From: Burkholderiaceae bacterium
GTDB taxonomy: Bacteria > Pseudomonadota > Gammaproteobacteria > Burkholderiales > Burkholderiaceae_C
Direction of reading: 5' to 3'
Assembly (NCBI GenBank): GCA_913776825.1
Contig: CAJYPV010000018.1
Coordinates: 458,989 to 522,988, forward strand
DNA length: 64,000 nucleotides
Positions 43,609-52,078 of the stretch are shown here, piece by piece. How positions within the stretch are numbered: the stretch's first letter is position 1; each line of letters starts with the position of its first letter. Below the pieces are notes generated by a model. The model ran no database searches, was not told the origin of the DNA, and saw only the letters and a program-made list of their open reading frames with translations. A program made the translations under genes and the position numbers.

Positions 43609-43627
43609 CCCGAATCGATATCGGAGA
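43609..43627. promoter_or_regulatory. Sugar-regulon element A1
   Basis: CCCGAATCGATATCGGAGA contains the core GAATCGATATCG that recurs upstream of chvE (59770) and in the dehydratase/alpha-xylosidase divergence (51845, reverse strand). It is a likely operator for a shared sugar regulator. Confidence 0.5.
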
Positions 43628-43630
43628 CGC

Positions 43631-43654
43631 GGGATTGATATTCGGGTTGATCCC
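43631..43654. promoter_or_regulatory. Sugar-regulon element A2, weaker
   Basis: An inverted repeat GGGAT...ATCCC encloses TGATATTCGGG, a relaxed version of element A1, 21-24 bases away on the same face. A tandem pair of sites is typical of cooperatively binding regulators. Confidence 0.35.
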
Positions 43655-43971
43655 AGTTGGCGGCGCGGCTGGTCTCGCGCAATCGGTCGTGTGAATGGAA
43701 TGCGTCCTGCGGCTTGACGACCGCCAGACGCCAGTCGAGCGAGGCCTGTCTGCAATGGCCAATGGCAACGCGCTCAGCGCAGCGCAGCCGTCTCAACGAT
43801 CACCGGTTGGCGTGCCTGCTCCGGCCGTTTCCCAATGCTCGCCCCGGGTGGAGGGGGCATGCACTGGAAGCAAGGACGGGCGCGGCTTATCGTCATGAGC
43901 GCCGCATCGCGCCGGGTGGCCGCAGGCGACCGGGTCGACCGCGCATTCACAAGACTTCAAGGAGGCTGTTC

Positions 43972-44634
43972 ATGACTGGACGCATGTCATTGCTTCATCG
44001 TGCCCGTGTCATTGGCGCGGGGCTCGCCGCGTTGATGGGTCTGGCGTTGACGACGCCGGCGCAGGCCGAGGAGTTCCGCTATTCCTATGTGGGCGATGTC
44101 TTCGATGTGGAGACCTTCCTGATTCGCGCCGATCCCGGCAACAACCTGATCGTGGCGCCGGACCGCATTCGGGCGGACATCTGGACCTCCGAGCTCCTGA
44201 CCGCCGGTGCGACGCAGAACGACGTGTTGCGCTTCTCGCTCAGCCTGGTGCCGGCCGCCGGCGGTGTTGGCGAGACCTTGACCTTCCCCGGCCCCAGCGA
44301 CCCCTGCTGTGGCGGCTCGGTGGAAACGACGGCCAGCTTCTCGATCGGAGCGACCGGCATGTTCGCGTTGCCGACGGTGTGGAACCTCTCGATCAATCAA
44401 ACGAGGTATTTGCCGACGGGGCGTTTCGATCAGCTGAGTCTGTCGACGACCCAATCGCGCGACGCCATGACCGGTGAGGCGGAAACCTACAACACCCGCG
44501 TCGGCTCCATGGTGGGCTCGCCGGGCGTGTGGGTGTTGGCCGTGGTGCCGGAGCCGTCCCGTTCGGCGCAATGGCTGGGCGGCCTGGCCCTGCTCGGCGT
44601 GATCGGCGCAGTGGGGCGACGCTCGCGGTCTTGA
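43972..44634 (+). CDS. PEP-CTERM sorting-signal protein
   Basis: This is a 220-residue exported protein. The ATG at 43972 has AAGGAGG upstream. An N-terminal signal peptide (about 10-27, ending AQAE) is followed by a beta-rich domain (FRYSYVGDVFDVETFLIRA, TASFSIGATGMFALPT). The C-terminus is a PEP-CTERM signal: VPEPS, a hydrophobic helix (WLGGLALLGVIGAV) and an Arg-rich tail (GRRSRS). Such proteins are cut and moved by an exosortase to the outer surface in exopolysaccharide-producing bacteria. The exosortase is not in the window. The core function is unknown. Confidence 0.82.
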   Translation: MTGRMSLLHRARVIGAGLAALMGLALTTPAQAEEFRYSYVGDVFDVETFLIRADPGNNLIVAPDRIRADIWTSELLTAGATQNDVLRFSLSLVPAAGGVGETLTFPGPSDPCCGGSVETTASFSIGATGMFALPTVWNLSINQTRYLPTGRFDQLSLSTTQSRDAMTGEAETYNTRVGSMVGSPGVWVLAVVPEPSRSAQWLGGLALLGVIGAVGRRSRS

Positions 44635-44952
44635 GCCACGCCGACGTCATCCCAGCGGCCCGTTGAGCGGGCGCAGTCATCAATCCTGATGACGCACGCG
44701 CCGGGCGGCGTGGGGACACTCGTTGCTTCGCGTCTCACCGTCGACGCCTGCCGCGCACTGCCCGATGCCGCTCCGGCGTCGGGTCCGCGCGCCGGCCCCG
44801 CCCGTCGGACGGCGGACGCTTCGTCCCAACGAGGACCTGCGAGCTCATCGCGGATCGGGCCAACCCGAGGCGCGCGGCCGACCTGTTCAGGGTCGCGCCG
44901 CGCGACGCCGCACGCCACGCAGGGCCCGCACAGTCGCGATGAGGGAGGCCCT
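44635..44952. other. 318-base gap before the amidohydrolase operon
   Basis: This is a GC-rich stretch without a recognisable gene. It holds a short stem (GCCCG/CGGGC) and a 7-bp hairpin at 44676-44693. The amidohydrolase frame is open upstream to 44689 but is Arg/Pro/Ser-rich and not protein-like before the GTG at 44953. Confidence 0.5.
44676..44693. terminator. Hairpin GTCATCA-ATCC-TGATGAC
   Basis: A 7-bp perfect stem with a 4-base loop lies 41 bases after the PEP-CTERM stop. It lacks a T-run. It may end the PEP-CTERM transcript or be a regulatory hairpin or operator of the following operon. Confidence 0.35.
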
Positions 44953-46500
44953 GTGAGTCTGGTGATGTCGGGTCGCGTGGTGCCGCTGACCCAGGATGCG
45001 AGCGTGGCGTCGTCCGAGAAGGAGGCGTTTGCCGGCAAGGTGTGGATCGCTGACGATGGTCGCATCGAGCGGATCACCCGCGGCCAGGCCGCCGGCCCCA
45101 GCGCCGGCTACGCCAAGGCACCGGTGGTGAATGTCGGCAACAGCCTGCTGCTGCCCGGTCTCATCGATCTGCACAGCCACCTGGCCTATGCGACCTTGCC
45201 CTTGTGGACCCAGGCCGGCCGCACCACGCCGTATCCGCATCACGATGCCTGGCCGTCCGCGCCGACCTATGCGGCCGACATCACCTGGCCGGCCTATGCC
45301 TTCATCGAAGCGGCGCCGGAAGAACTGCTGGCCTATGCCGAGGTGCGGGCGCTCATTGGCGGCACCACCAGCATCCAGGGCTCACCGCCCAAGAACAAAC
45401 CGCTGGATCACTGGCTGGTGCGCAATGTGGAGGACGAGACCTTCGGGGGCAGCGTGCCGTCGAATCAGGTGCTGTGCTCGACGCTGACGCTCAAGCCCGA
45501 GGAGCTCGCGCGGCGGGCCACGCAGATGAAGGCGGGGGCCAGCTTCATCTATCACTGCGCCGAGGGCCAGGCCCAATCGCTGGTGCAGCGGGAATACCAG
45601 AGCGTCCTCAAATGCGGATGCCTTCAACGCGGGCTGATTGCGATTCATACCAATGCCGTCAGTCCTGCGGATTACGCTGCCTGGGCGGAGCCCGGCGCCA
45701 TCGTCTGGTCGCCGTTCTCCAATCTTTGGCTCTACGGCAGCACGACGGATGTTCCGGCCGCGCTGGCCGCCGGCATTCCGGTGTGCATCGGGTCCGATTG
45801 GGGACCGTCGGGGACCCGCAATGTGCTGGGGGAGATGAAGGTGGCCGCGCTCGTCAGCAAGGCCTCGGGCTGGGGCCTGTCGGCGTTCGATCTGGTCCGC
45901 ATGGTCACCTCGATTCCCGGCGATGCGCTGGCCCAGCCGTGGGGGCTGCAGGCGGGGCGGCTGCAGCCGGAGGCCTTGGCGGATGTCGTCGTCATCAAGG
46001 CGAGCAAAGGCGCTGATCCGTTTGCCACGGTCCTGGCCGCCACGGAACGGGAGGTTCAACTGGTCGTCGTCGACGGCCGACCGCTCTACGGTGAGACCGC
46101 GCTGATGAAAGCGGCCAAAGCGACGGCGACGTCACGGCTCAAGGTCGCCGGCCTGTCGCGCACGCTGTCCATGGTCAAGCCCGCCGACCGCACGCAGACC
46201 TGGACCTTCGATGAGGTCATCGAGCGAATGAATGCGGTGCGCGCCAATCCCAGACAGGCCATCGATGCCGCGAAGAAGGGATTCGCGGCGAATCGCGTGG
46301 CGGGCGGACCGCCGCGCTTGCGGCTGGCGCTGGACATGCCGCTGGGCCAACTGCCGTTGGGCGGCTTGCCGAAAGACCTGAGCCAGATCGTCGTGCCGCC
46401 CATTCAGCCGCTGGAACATGACGCCACGTTCTTCGCCTCGATCAAAGGGCGCGGCTTTCACGGCGGCCTGCTCGACGGCCTGAGCAAGTTCTACGCCTAG
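44953..46500 (+). CDS. Amidohydrolase-family protein
   Basis: This is a 515-residue protein. The GTG at 44953 is chosen with GGGAGG upstream. The fold of metal-dependent hydrolases is clear: LLLPGLIDLHSHLAY (His74, His76), FIYHCAEGQ, GLIAIHTNAV and CIGSDWGPSGTRN supply the usual His and Asp positions. The SPFSNLWLYG stretch resembles the chlorohydrolase/deaminase branch. The substrate is unknown. The C-terminal 100 residues after the barrel are extra. It is followed after 9 bases by the S41-like gene, then by a uracil-DNA-glycosylase-like gene, an unusual operon. Confidence 0.82.
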   Translation: MSLVMSGRVVPLTQDASVASSEKEAFAGKVWIADDGRIERITRGQAAGPSAGYAKAPVVNVGNSLLLPGLIDLHSHLAYATLPLWTQAGRTTPYPHHDAWPSAPTYAADITWPAYAFIEAAPEELLAYAEVRALIGGTTSIQGSPPKNKPLDHWLVRNVEDETFGGSVPSNQVLCSTLTLKPEELARRATQMKAGASFIYHCAEGQAQSLVQREYQSVLKCGCLQRGLIAIHTNAVSPADYAAWAEPGAIVWSPFSNLWLYGSTTDVPAALAAGIPVCIGSDWGPSGTRNVLGEMKVAALVSKASGWGLSAFDLVRMVTSIPGDALAQPWGLQAGRLQPEALADVVVIKASKGADPFATVLAATEREVQLVVVDGRPLYGETALMKAAKATATSRLKVAGLSRTLSMVKPADRTQTWTFDEVIERMNAVRANPRQAIDAAKKGFAANRVAGGPPRLRLALDMPLGQLPLGGLPKDLSQIVVPPIQPLEHDATFFASIKGRGFHGGLLDGLSKFYA

Positions 46501-46509
46501 GAGGCCGCC

Positions 46510-48408
46510 ATGGTCACCCCCACCGATGCGCTGCGCAAGCTGCAATCCGGCAAGCTGCTCAGCGACCAACCGGCGCTGCTGAAGGTCAGTCATGCCAAGA
46601 CCGCATCGGCCTCCGATGGCCATCTGGACGCCTCGGATCGGGCGCTGGTCGTCGAGGCGCTGCTCACCGCCATCGACGGCGCCTATTGCCATCTCCTGCA
46701 GAAGCGCGCCGGCTATGCCACCGATCCGGTGCAGTCCTTGCGCTTGCTGATGTCGCGGGCCGCGGACATGAGCGAAGCCGAGTTCCACATGACCCTGAGC
46801 GGCATCATCGTGGACCTGCGCGATGCCCACACGGTGTATTCCGGGCCCAAATCGCTGGCAGGCGCCGTCGCGCAATTGCCGTTTCTGGTGGAGCAATACG
46901 GCCCGACGGACAGCCCGTCCTTTCTCGTCACCAAGGTCAGCCGATCCGGTCTGATCAAGGATGCGGCCTTCAAGCCGGGCGTCCGTCTCGAGTCCTGGAA
47001 CGGCATGCCCTTCGAGCGCGCGGTTGCCCTGCATGCCGATCGCGAGACGGGTGGGCGGCCGGATGCGCGTTTGGCCCGGGCGCTGGAATCGCTGACCTTT
47101 CGATCGCTGCAATACGGCCCGCCGCCGGACGAGTTGTGGGTCGACGTGGGCTATCGGGAGCGCGCAGGCCAGCCCGTGCGGGAACTGCGGATTCCGTGGC
47201 GCATGGTCCGACCCGGCCGCGCCAAGGGCGGGGTGGAGACCGGCGCCCATGCGTCCTTGCGCGTGGCGGTGAGCCCGGCCGCGGAACATGTCCGGCGCGC
47301 GAAGAAGCTGATGTTCTCCGGCGCGCAGTGGCAGGCGGAGGACCAGCGCGCGCCAGTGGCCCGGGAGACCGGCTGGCTGCCCACCCGCTTTCCGGACGCC
47401 TTGTCTGCACGCGTCCATCGGGCGGCGCGACGGACGAACACCGCGGACATCGGCTATCTGCGCATCTGGACCTTCGATGTCGAGGACCATGTGGCCTTCG
47501 TCGAGGAAGTCGCGCGGCTGCTGGAGCTGATGCCGGATCAGGGCCTGGTGGTGGATGTGCGCGGCAATCCGGGCGGACTGATCTGGGCGGCGGAGCGGCT
47601 GCTGCAGCTGTTCACGCCGAACAAGGTCTCGCCCAATCGATTCAGCCTGGTCGCGACGCCGCTGACGCGGGCGATGGCCCAGAGTCCTTTCAATCGCATG
47701 GAATTGGCGCCGTGGATTCCCTCGCTGGAATCGGCGCTGGCCACCGGAGAGGACTATTCGCAGGCGCTGCCCATCACCGATCCCGCCTGGTGCGACGACG
47801 TGGGGCAGCGCTACAGCGGCCCCGTGGTGTGCGTGGCGGATGCCAACACCTATTCGTCCGGCGATTTGTTCTGCGCGGGATTCGTCGACAACGAGATCGG
47901 CCCGTTGATCTGCGTGGGCGAGGCCACGGGCGCGGGCGGTGCGAATGTCTGGACGCATCATGACCTGACCGATGCGCTGGAAGACACGCCGTTTGCGATC
48001 CCGGCGCTGCCCGAGGGCGTGGGCTTCACGCTGTCGTTTCGCCGCGCGGTGCGGGCGGGCGCCGCGAGCGGCGTGCCGATCGAAGATCTGGGCGTGGCCG
48101 GCATTCCGTATGCGATGACGCGGCGGGATGTGCTGGAAGGCAATGTCGACTTGATGGCCTATTGCGCGTCGCTGCTTGCCGCGGCGCCGAAGACTGGCCT
48201 GCGCGTGCAGTGCACCGAAGCGGACGTGACCCTCACGACGTCCGGACTGGACGAACTGGAGGTCTATGTGGACGGCCGCCCCTGGCAGGCCGCCTGCGCG
48301 ATCAGTGATGGCGATACGGTGCTGGCCAGGCCCGATCGCGGTGACTGCCTGGAGATCGTGGGCCGTCAGCAAGGCCAGGTGGTGCAACGTCGTCGCGTCC
48401 CGCTGTGA
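46510..48408 (+). CDS. S41-family peptidase-like protein
   Basis: This is a 632-residue protein with GGAGG before the ATG. An N-terminal helical segment leads to the DAHTVYSG motif, then a PDZ-like part (LVTKVSRSGLIKDAAFKPGVRLESWNG). The tail-specific protease core follows: VVDVRGNPGGLIWAAERLL, NTYSSGDLFCAGF with the candidate nucleophile Ser450 (or Ser449), and GPLICVGEATGAGGANVW. It has no signal peptide, unlike most processing peptidases, so it may act in the cytoplasm. A small beta domain ends the protein. The neighbours suggest a paired role with the amidohydrolase, perhaps in processing an amide or peptide product. Confidence 0.8.
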   Translation: MVTPTDALRKLQSGKLLSDQPALLKVSHAKTASASDGHLDASDRALVVEALLTAIDGAYCHLLQKRAGYATDPVQSLRLLMSRAADMSEAEFHMTLSGIIVDLRDAHTVYSGPKSLAGAVAQLPFLVEQYGPTDSPSFLVTKVSRSGLIKDAAFKPGVRLESWNGMPFERAVALHADRETGGRPDARLARALESLTFRSLQYGPPPDELWVDVGYRERAGQPVRELRIPWRMVRPGRAKGGVETGAHASLRVAVSPAAEHVRRAKKLMFSGAQWQAEDQRAPVARETGWLPTRFPDALSARVHRAARRTNTADIGYLRIWTFDVEDHVAFVEEVARLLELMPDQGLVVDVRGNPGGLIWAAERLLQLFTPNKVSPNRFSLVATPLTRAMAQSPFNRMELAPWIPSLESALATGEDYSQALPITDPAWCDDVGQRYSGPVVCVADANTYSSGDLFCAGFVDNEIGPLICVGEATGAGGANVWTHHDLTDALEDTPFAIPALPEGVGFTLSFRRAVRAGAASGVPIEDLGVAGIPYAMTRRDVLEGNVDLMAYCASLLAAAPKTGLRVQCTEADVTLTTSGLDELEVYVDGRPWQAACAISDGDTVLARPDRGDCLEIVGRQQGQVVQRRRVPL

Positions 48409-48427
48409 GCATCAGGAGGAGAGCTGC

Positions 48428-49231
48428 ATGAGCACACCGTTCTGCCCGGGATACGGGCATGAGCCGTTCCGGACCTTGGTGGAGCAGTATCCCGGCGTGG
48501 ACGTGTATCCCGCCAAACACTTCCGGGTCGAATGGGGTCCGGTGTTTCACCGAGGCCGGCTGGATGGCAGCGCGCGATTGCTGGTGCTGGGGCAGGACCC
48601 GGCTCAGCACGAGACCGTCAGTCGTCGCATCCTGATGGGCACGGCGGGCCGCCGGGTGCAAGGCTTCTTGAATCGACTGGGCATGGTGCATCGCTATGTG
48701 ATGGTCAACACCTTCCTCTTCAGCATCTATGGGCAGCAGGGCGGGGCGCAACACATCAACGACGCGGCCATCACCGACTATCGCAACCAGTGGCTGAAGG
48801 CGATCCTGGAGGTCAGTGACATCCGGGCGGTCGTGGCCTTCGGCTCGTTGGCCGACAAGGCCTGGAAGAATTGGCTGAGCTCACCGCTGGCCGCGGGCCG
48901 ACCGGCCTTGCCGTATCGGAAGCTGGCGCATCCCACCTCACCGGAAGCGTCGACCGGCGACGTGGCGCAGGCTACCAAGACGATGCTGAAGGGCTACAGC
49001 ACGGCGCTCGCGGCATTGGCGCCGCTGCTGGCACCGACGGACACCCAGGCGCCGGTGCTGCCCTATGGCGATGCGTTCCTGGCGTCGGATCTGCCGGCCA
49101 TCCCTCAGGCCGATCTGCCTGCCGGCTCGCCGCTGTGGACGGGCGCGACCAATGAATGGGCGATTCGGGAAGGCGCCACCGCGGCCGAGAAACGAATGAA
49201 CATCCGGATCACCGCGCCCCCGCAGCGTTGA
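48428..49231 (+). CDS. Uracil-DNA-glycosylase-like protein
   Basis: This is a 267-residue protein with AGGAGGAG before the ATG. LLVLGQDPAQHE (GQDP at 55-58) corresponds to motif A of the UDG superfamily. GRRVQGFLNRLGM and VNTFLFSIYGQQG follow as in single-domain UDGs, and LAHPTSPEAS resembles the HPS motif. The catalytic Asp of GQDP is present. It is longer than classic enzymes, with a C-terminal extension of about 60 residues. It lies 19 bases after the S41-like gene. Whether it acts on DNA or is a domesticated relative is unclear. Confidence 0.75.
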   Translation: MSTPFCPGYGHEPFRTLVEQYPGVDVYPAKHFRVEWGPVFHRGRLDGSARLLVLGQDPAQHETVSRRILMGTAGRRVQGFLNRLGMVHRYVMVNTFLFSIYGQQGGAQHINDAAITDYRNQWLKAILEVSDIRAVVAFGSLADKAWKNWLSSPLAAGRPALPYRKLAHPTSPEASTGDVAQATKTMLKGYSTALAALAPLLAPTDTQAPVLPYGDAFLASDLPAIPQADLPAGSPLWTGATNEWAIREGATAAEKRMNIRITAPPQR

Positions 49232-49452
49232 GGCGCGCAGGACGGGGCAGGGCGACGCTGCCTGCCGCCATCACCCCCACGGGGGGCGGGTTCGTCCTGA
49301 CCGGCTGAGGTGTGCGGAATTCCCGATGTCGACAGAAGCGTGCTGCGTGCTGTCGCGCAGGCGCAGCAGGCGCCCGGGAAGCCCGACAGCGGCGTCGGAC
49401 ACTCCTGCCCGAAGGGCCACGAGCCCGATTCGGAGAGAGGGAGAACCGCACC

Positions 49453-49950
49453 ATGGCACGCTGCGCATATTGCGACACCAGCATTCTTTTCGGCGGCAAG
49501 TCGCAAGGCGACCTGCGCTACTGCAACCAGACCTGCCTCGCGAATGGGGTACTGGCCCAGGCGGCGGCGCAGTTCTCGGCGCAGGATGTCCGCTATCACG
49601 CCACCCTGGTCCATCGCGGCAATTGCCCGCAATGCAGTGGCCAAGGGCCGGTGGATGTGCACACCTCGCATCGGGTGTGGTCGGCATTGCTGATGACGCA
49701 ATGGTCCAGCCGGCCGATCATCAGCTGCCAGCGCTGCGGCAACAAGCGCAAGCTGGCCGATGCGGCGTTCTCGCTGGTGCTGGGCTGGTGGGGTTTCCCG
49801 TGGGGTCTGGTGATGACCCCGGTGCAGGTCGTGCGCAACATTGCCGGCGCGTTCCGCGGGCCGTCACCGGATCTGCCGTCGGAAGCGCTGGAGCGGCAGT
49901 TGCGTCTGCGCCTGGCCGCTCAGTTGCTGGCGCAACCGCGCGCCGATTGA
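49453..49950 (+). CDS. Zinc-ribbon protein with hydrophobic segment
   Basis: This is a 165-residue protein. The ATG at 49453 is chosen with GAGGGAGA upstream. Four Cys pairs (CAYC, YCNQTC, CPQC, CQRC) should bind two zinc ions. Residues about 105-130 are hydrophobic and Trp-rich (LVLGWWGFPWGLVMTPV), so the protein may be membrane-bound or have a buried helix. The C-terminus is Arg/Leu-rich. Such two-ribbon proteins are found in many Proteobacteria with no known job. It is separated from the UDG-like gene by 221 bases and may or may not belong to that operon. Confidence 0.65.
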   Translation: MARCAYCDTSILFGGKSQGDLRYCNQTCLANGVLAQAAAQFSAQDVRYHATLVHRGNCPQCSGQGPVDVHTSHRVWSALLMTQWSSRPIISCQRCGNKRKLADAAFSLVLGWWGFPWGLVMTPVQVVRNIAGAFRGPSPDLPSEALERQLRLRLAAQLLAQPRAD

Positions 49951-49995
49951 GGATCGCGTCTCAGGGACCGGCCATCGGCCGATCCCTGGCGCCGA

Positions 49996-51741
49996 TCAAT
50001 GCGAGTGGCGAGGCACGGCCGAGCCACGGCAGCCGCGCAGGAAGTCGAAGTCGCACCCTTCGTCGGCCTGCAGCACATGCTGCACATAGAGCTTGCGATA
50101 GCCGCTCGCATCCGCCGGATCGGGCTGCTGCGCCGCCTGCCAGGCGCTGAGACGCTCGGCCAGCTCGGCCTCCGAAATGTCGAGATGCAGCCGATTGTTG
50201 GCGCAGTCGAGCTCGATCCAGTCGCCTTCGCGCACCACCGCCAGCGGGCCGCCGGCCTTGGCTTCCGGCGCGACATGCAGCACCACGGTGCCGTAGGCGG
50301 TCCCGCTCATGCGGGCATCGGAGATGCGGACCATGTCCTTGATGCCCTGCGCCAGCAGCTTCGGCGGCAGACCCATGTTGCCGACCTCGGCCATGCCGGG
50401 ATAACCGCGCGGGCCGCAGTTCTTCATCACCAGGATCGAATCCTTGTCGCACTCCAGCGCCGGATCCATGATCCGCGCCTTGTAGTCCTCGAAGTCCTCG
50501 AACACCACCGCGCGGCCGCGATGCTGCATCAGCGCCGGCGTGGCAGCGGAGGGCTTGAGCACCGCACCGCGCGGCGCCAGATTGCCGCGCAGCACGCAGA
50601 TGCCGCCGTCCTCGATCAGCGGCCTGGCGATCGGGCGGATCACTTCCTCGTCGTAGATCGGCGCGTCGTGGCAGTTCTGCCAGAGGCTCTTGCCATTGAC
50701 GGTCAGCGCGTCCTTGTGGGGCAGCAGGTCATGGTCACCCAAACGACGCAGCACACCCGGCAGGCCGCCGGCGTAATAGAACTCTTCCATCAGGAACCGA
50801 CCGGAGGGCAGCAGGTCCACCAGCGTGGGCGTGCCGCGGCCGATGCGGGTCCAGTCTTCGAGTTCCAGCGGCACGCCGACGCGGCCGGCAATCGCCTTCA
50901 AATGAATCACCGCATTGGTGGATCCGCCAATCGCGGCATTGACGCGAATCGCGTTCTCGAAGGCCTCGCGGGTCAGCACCTTGGACAGCTTCAGGTCTTC
51001 CCAGACCATTTCCACAATGCGCATGCCCGACAGATGCGCCAGCACATAACGGCGCGCATCCACGGCCGGAATCGCGGCATTGTGCGGCAGTGAGGTGCCG
51101 AGCGATTCGGCCATGCAGGCCATCGTCGAGGCCGTGCCCATCGTGTTGCAGGTGCCGGCCGAGCGCGAGTGACCGGCCTCGGCGGCAATGAAGTCATGCA
51201 TCGAGATCTGGCCGGCCTTGACCTGCTCATGCAGTTGCCAGACCGCCGTGCCGGAGCCGATGTTCTTGCCGCCCAGCTTGCCATTGAGCATTGGCCCGCC
51301 GGTGACGACGATGGTCGGCAGGTCGACGCTGGCCGCGCCCATCAGCAGGGCCGGCGTGGTCTTGTCGCAGCCGACCAGCAGCACCACCGCATCCATCGGA
51401 TTGCCGCGAATCGATTCCTCGACATCCATGCTGGCCAGATTGCGCGTCAGCATCGCGGTGGGGCGCAGATTGGACTCGCCATTCGAGAACACCGGGAACT
51501 CGACCGGAAAGCCACCGGCTTCGAGAATGCCGCGCTTCACATGCTCGGCAAGCTTGCGGAAATGCGCATTGCATGGCGTCAGCTCCGACCAGGTGTTGCA
51601 GATGCCGATGATCGGCTTGCCTTCGAACTCATGGTCCGGAATGCCCTGGTTCTTCATCCAGCTTCGGTACATGAAGCCGTTCTTGTCTTGCGTGCCAAAC
51701 CATTCGGCTGAACGGAGCTTGATCTTCTTGGCCTCGGTCAT
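49996..51741 (-). CDS. L-arabonate/aldonate dehydratase (IlvD/Edd family)
   Basis: This is a 581-residue enzyme, the usual length of pentonate dehydratases. The ATG at 51741 is chosen because the sequence MTEAKKIKLRS opens family members. Conserved marks are GICNTWSELTPCNAHFR, VGCDKTTPALLMGAASV, GTCNTMGTASTMACMAE and KNCGPRGYPGMAEVGN, whose Cys bind an iron-sulphur cluster. It would dehydrate L-arabonate or D-xylonate to the 2-keto-3-deoxy acid, the one step missing from the 19-26 kb locus. It diverges from the alpha-xylosidase gene. Element B (51845) lies in the shared promoter region. Confidence 0.9.
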   Translation of the reverse strand: MTEAKKIKLRSAEWFGTQDKNGFMYRSWMKNQGIPDHEFEGKPIIGICNTWSELTPCNAHFRKLAEHVKRGILEAGGFPVEFPVFSNGESNLRPTAMLTRNLASMDVEESIRGNPMDAVVLLVGCDKTTPALLMGAASVDLPTIVVTGGPMLNGKLGGKNIGSGTAVWQLHEQVKAGQISMHDFIAAEAGHSRSAGTCNTMGTASTMACMAESLGTSLPHNAAIPAVDARRYVLAHLSGMRIVEMVWEDLKLSKVLTREAFENAIRVNAAIGGSTNAVIHLKAIAGRVGVPLELEDWTRIGRGTPTLVDLLPSGRFLMEEFYYAGGLPGVLRRLGDHDLLPHKDALTVNGKSLWQNCHDAPIYDEEVIRPIARPLIEDGGICVLRGNLAPRGAVLKPSAATPALMQHRGRAVVFEDFEDYKARIMDPALECDKDSILVMKNCGPRGYPGMAEVGNMGLPPKLLAQGIKDMVRISDARMSGTAYGTVVLHVAPEAKAGGPLAVVREGDWIELDCANNRLHLDISEAELAERLSAWQAAQQPDPADASGYRKLYVQHVLQADEGCDFDFLRGCRGSAVPRHSH

Positions 51742-52078
51742 GGGTCTTTCTGCGGTTCGAGGGCGCTGAGAGCCAGGCCCGATGGAGCGCCATGCTAGGG
51801 AGCGGCGCGATCCAGTTCCAATCAATTCTTCCCGCTGTTCGATACGGAAAGCGATATCGATTCCGCGCGGAATCGCCGTCTCTTCGATCCGCTGCAGCAA
51901 GCCGTTCCATCCGCCAAACCGTTCGTCGACATGCTCGCTTGTCCGTAGACGCGGCGGGGAAGCGATGCACTATGCTCGCGTCCGCTTCAGACGTACGAGC
52001 GCTTGCCGTTTGTACCATAGTTACGCTGATTTACCGCTAAACATGCGGCTTACAGCGAGATACCAATGAAGGAGACAA
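51742..52078. other. 337-base divergent promoter region
   Basis: This region separates the dehydratase (-) from the alpha-xylosidase (+). It contains the sugar-regulon element at 51845-51865 and an AT-richer stretch at 52005-52060 that probably holds the plus-strand promoter. The ribosome site AAGGAGA lies just before the xylosidase ATG. No gene is seen. Confidence 0.6.
51845..51865. promoter_or_regulatory. Sugar-regulon element B
   Basis: CGGAA-N11-TTCCG encloses CGATATCG. Read on the reverse strand it contains GAATCGATATCG, the same 12-mer as element A1 and one base different from element C. It lies 104 bases from the dehydratase start and 213 from the xylosidase start. Confidence 0.5.

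Larger units (their letters stand above)
43481..43971. other. 491-base divergent intergenic region
   Basis: This region lies between ytfQ (-) and the PEP-CTERM gene (+). It contains two related elements (43609-43627 and 43631-43654) about 130-175 bases upstream of ytfQ. No protein-like frame was seen. The frame running into the PEP-CTERM gene from 43657 is not protein-like before the strong ribosome site at 43959. Confidence 0.6.

Noticed and set aside
46132..48387. 751-codon open frame on the minus strand
   Set aside because: It is antisense to the S41-like gene, with His/Arg/Gln-rich shadow composition and no ribosome site or motif.
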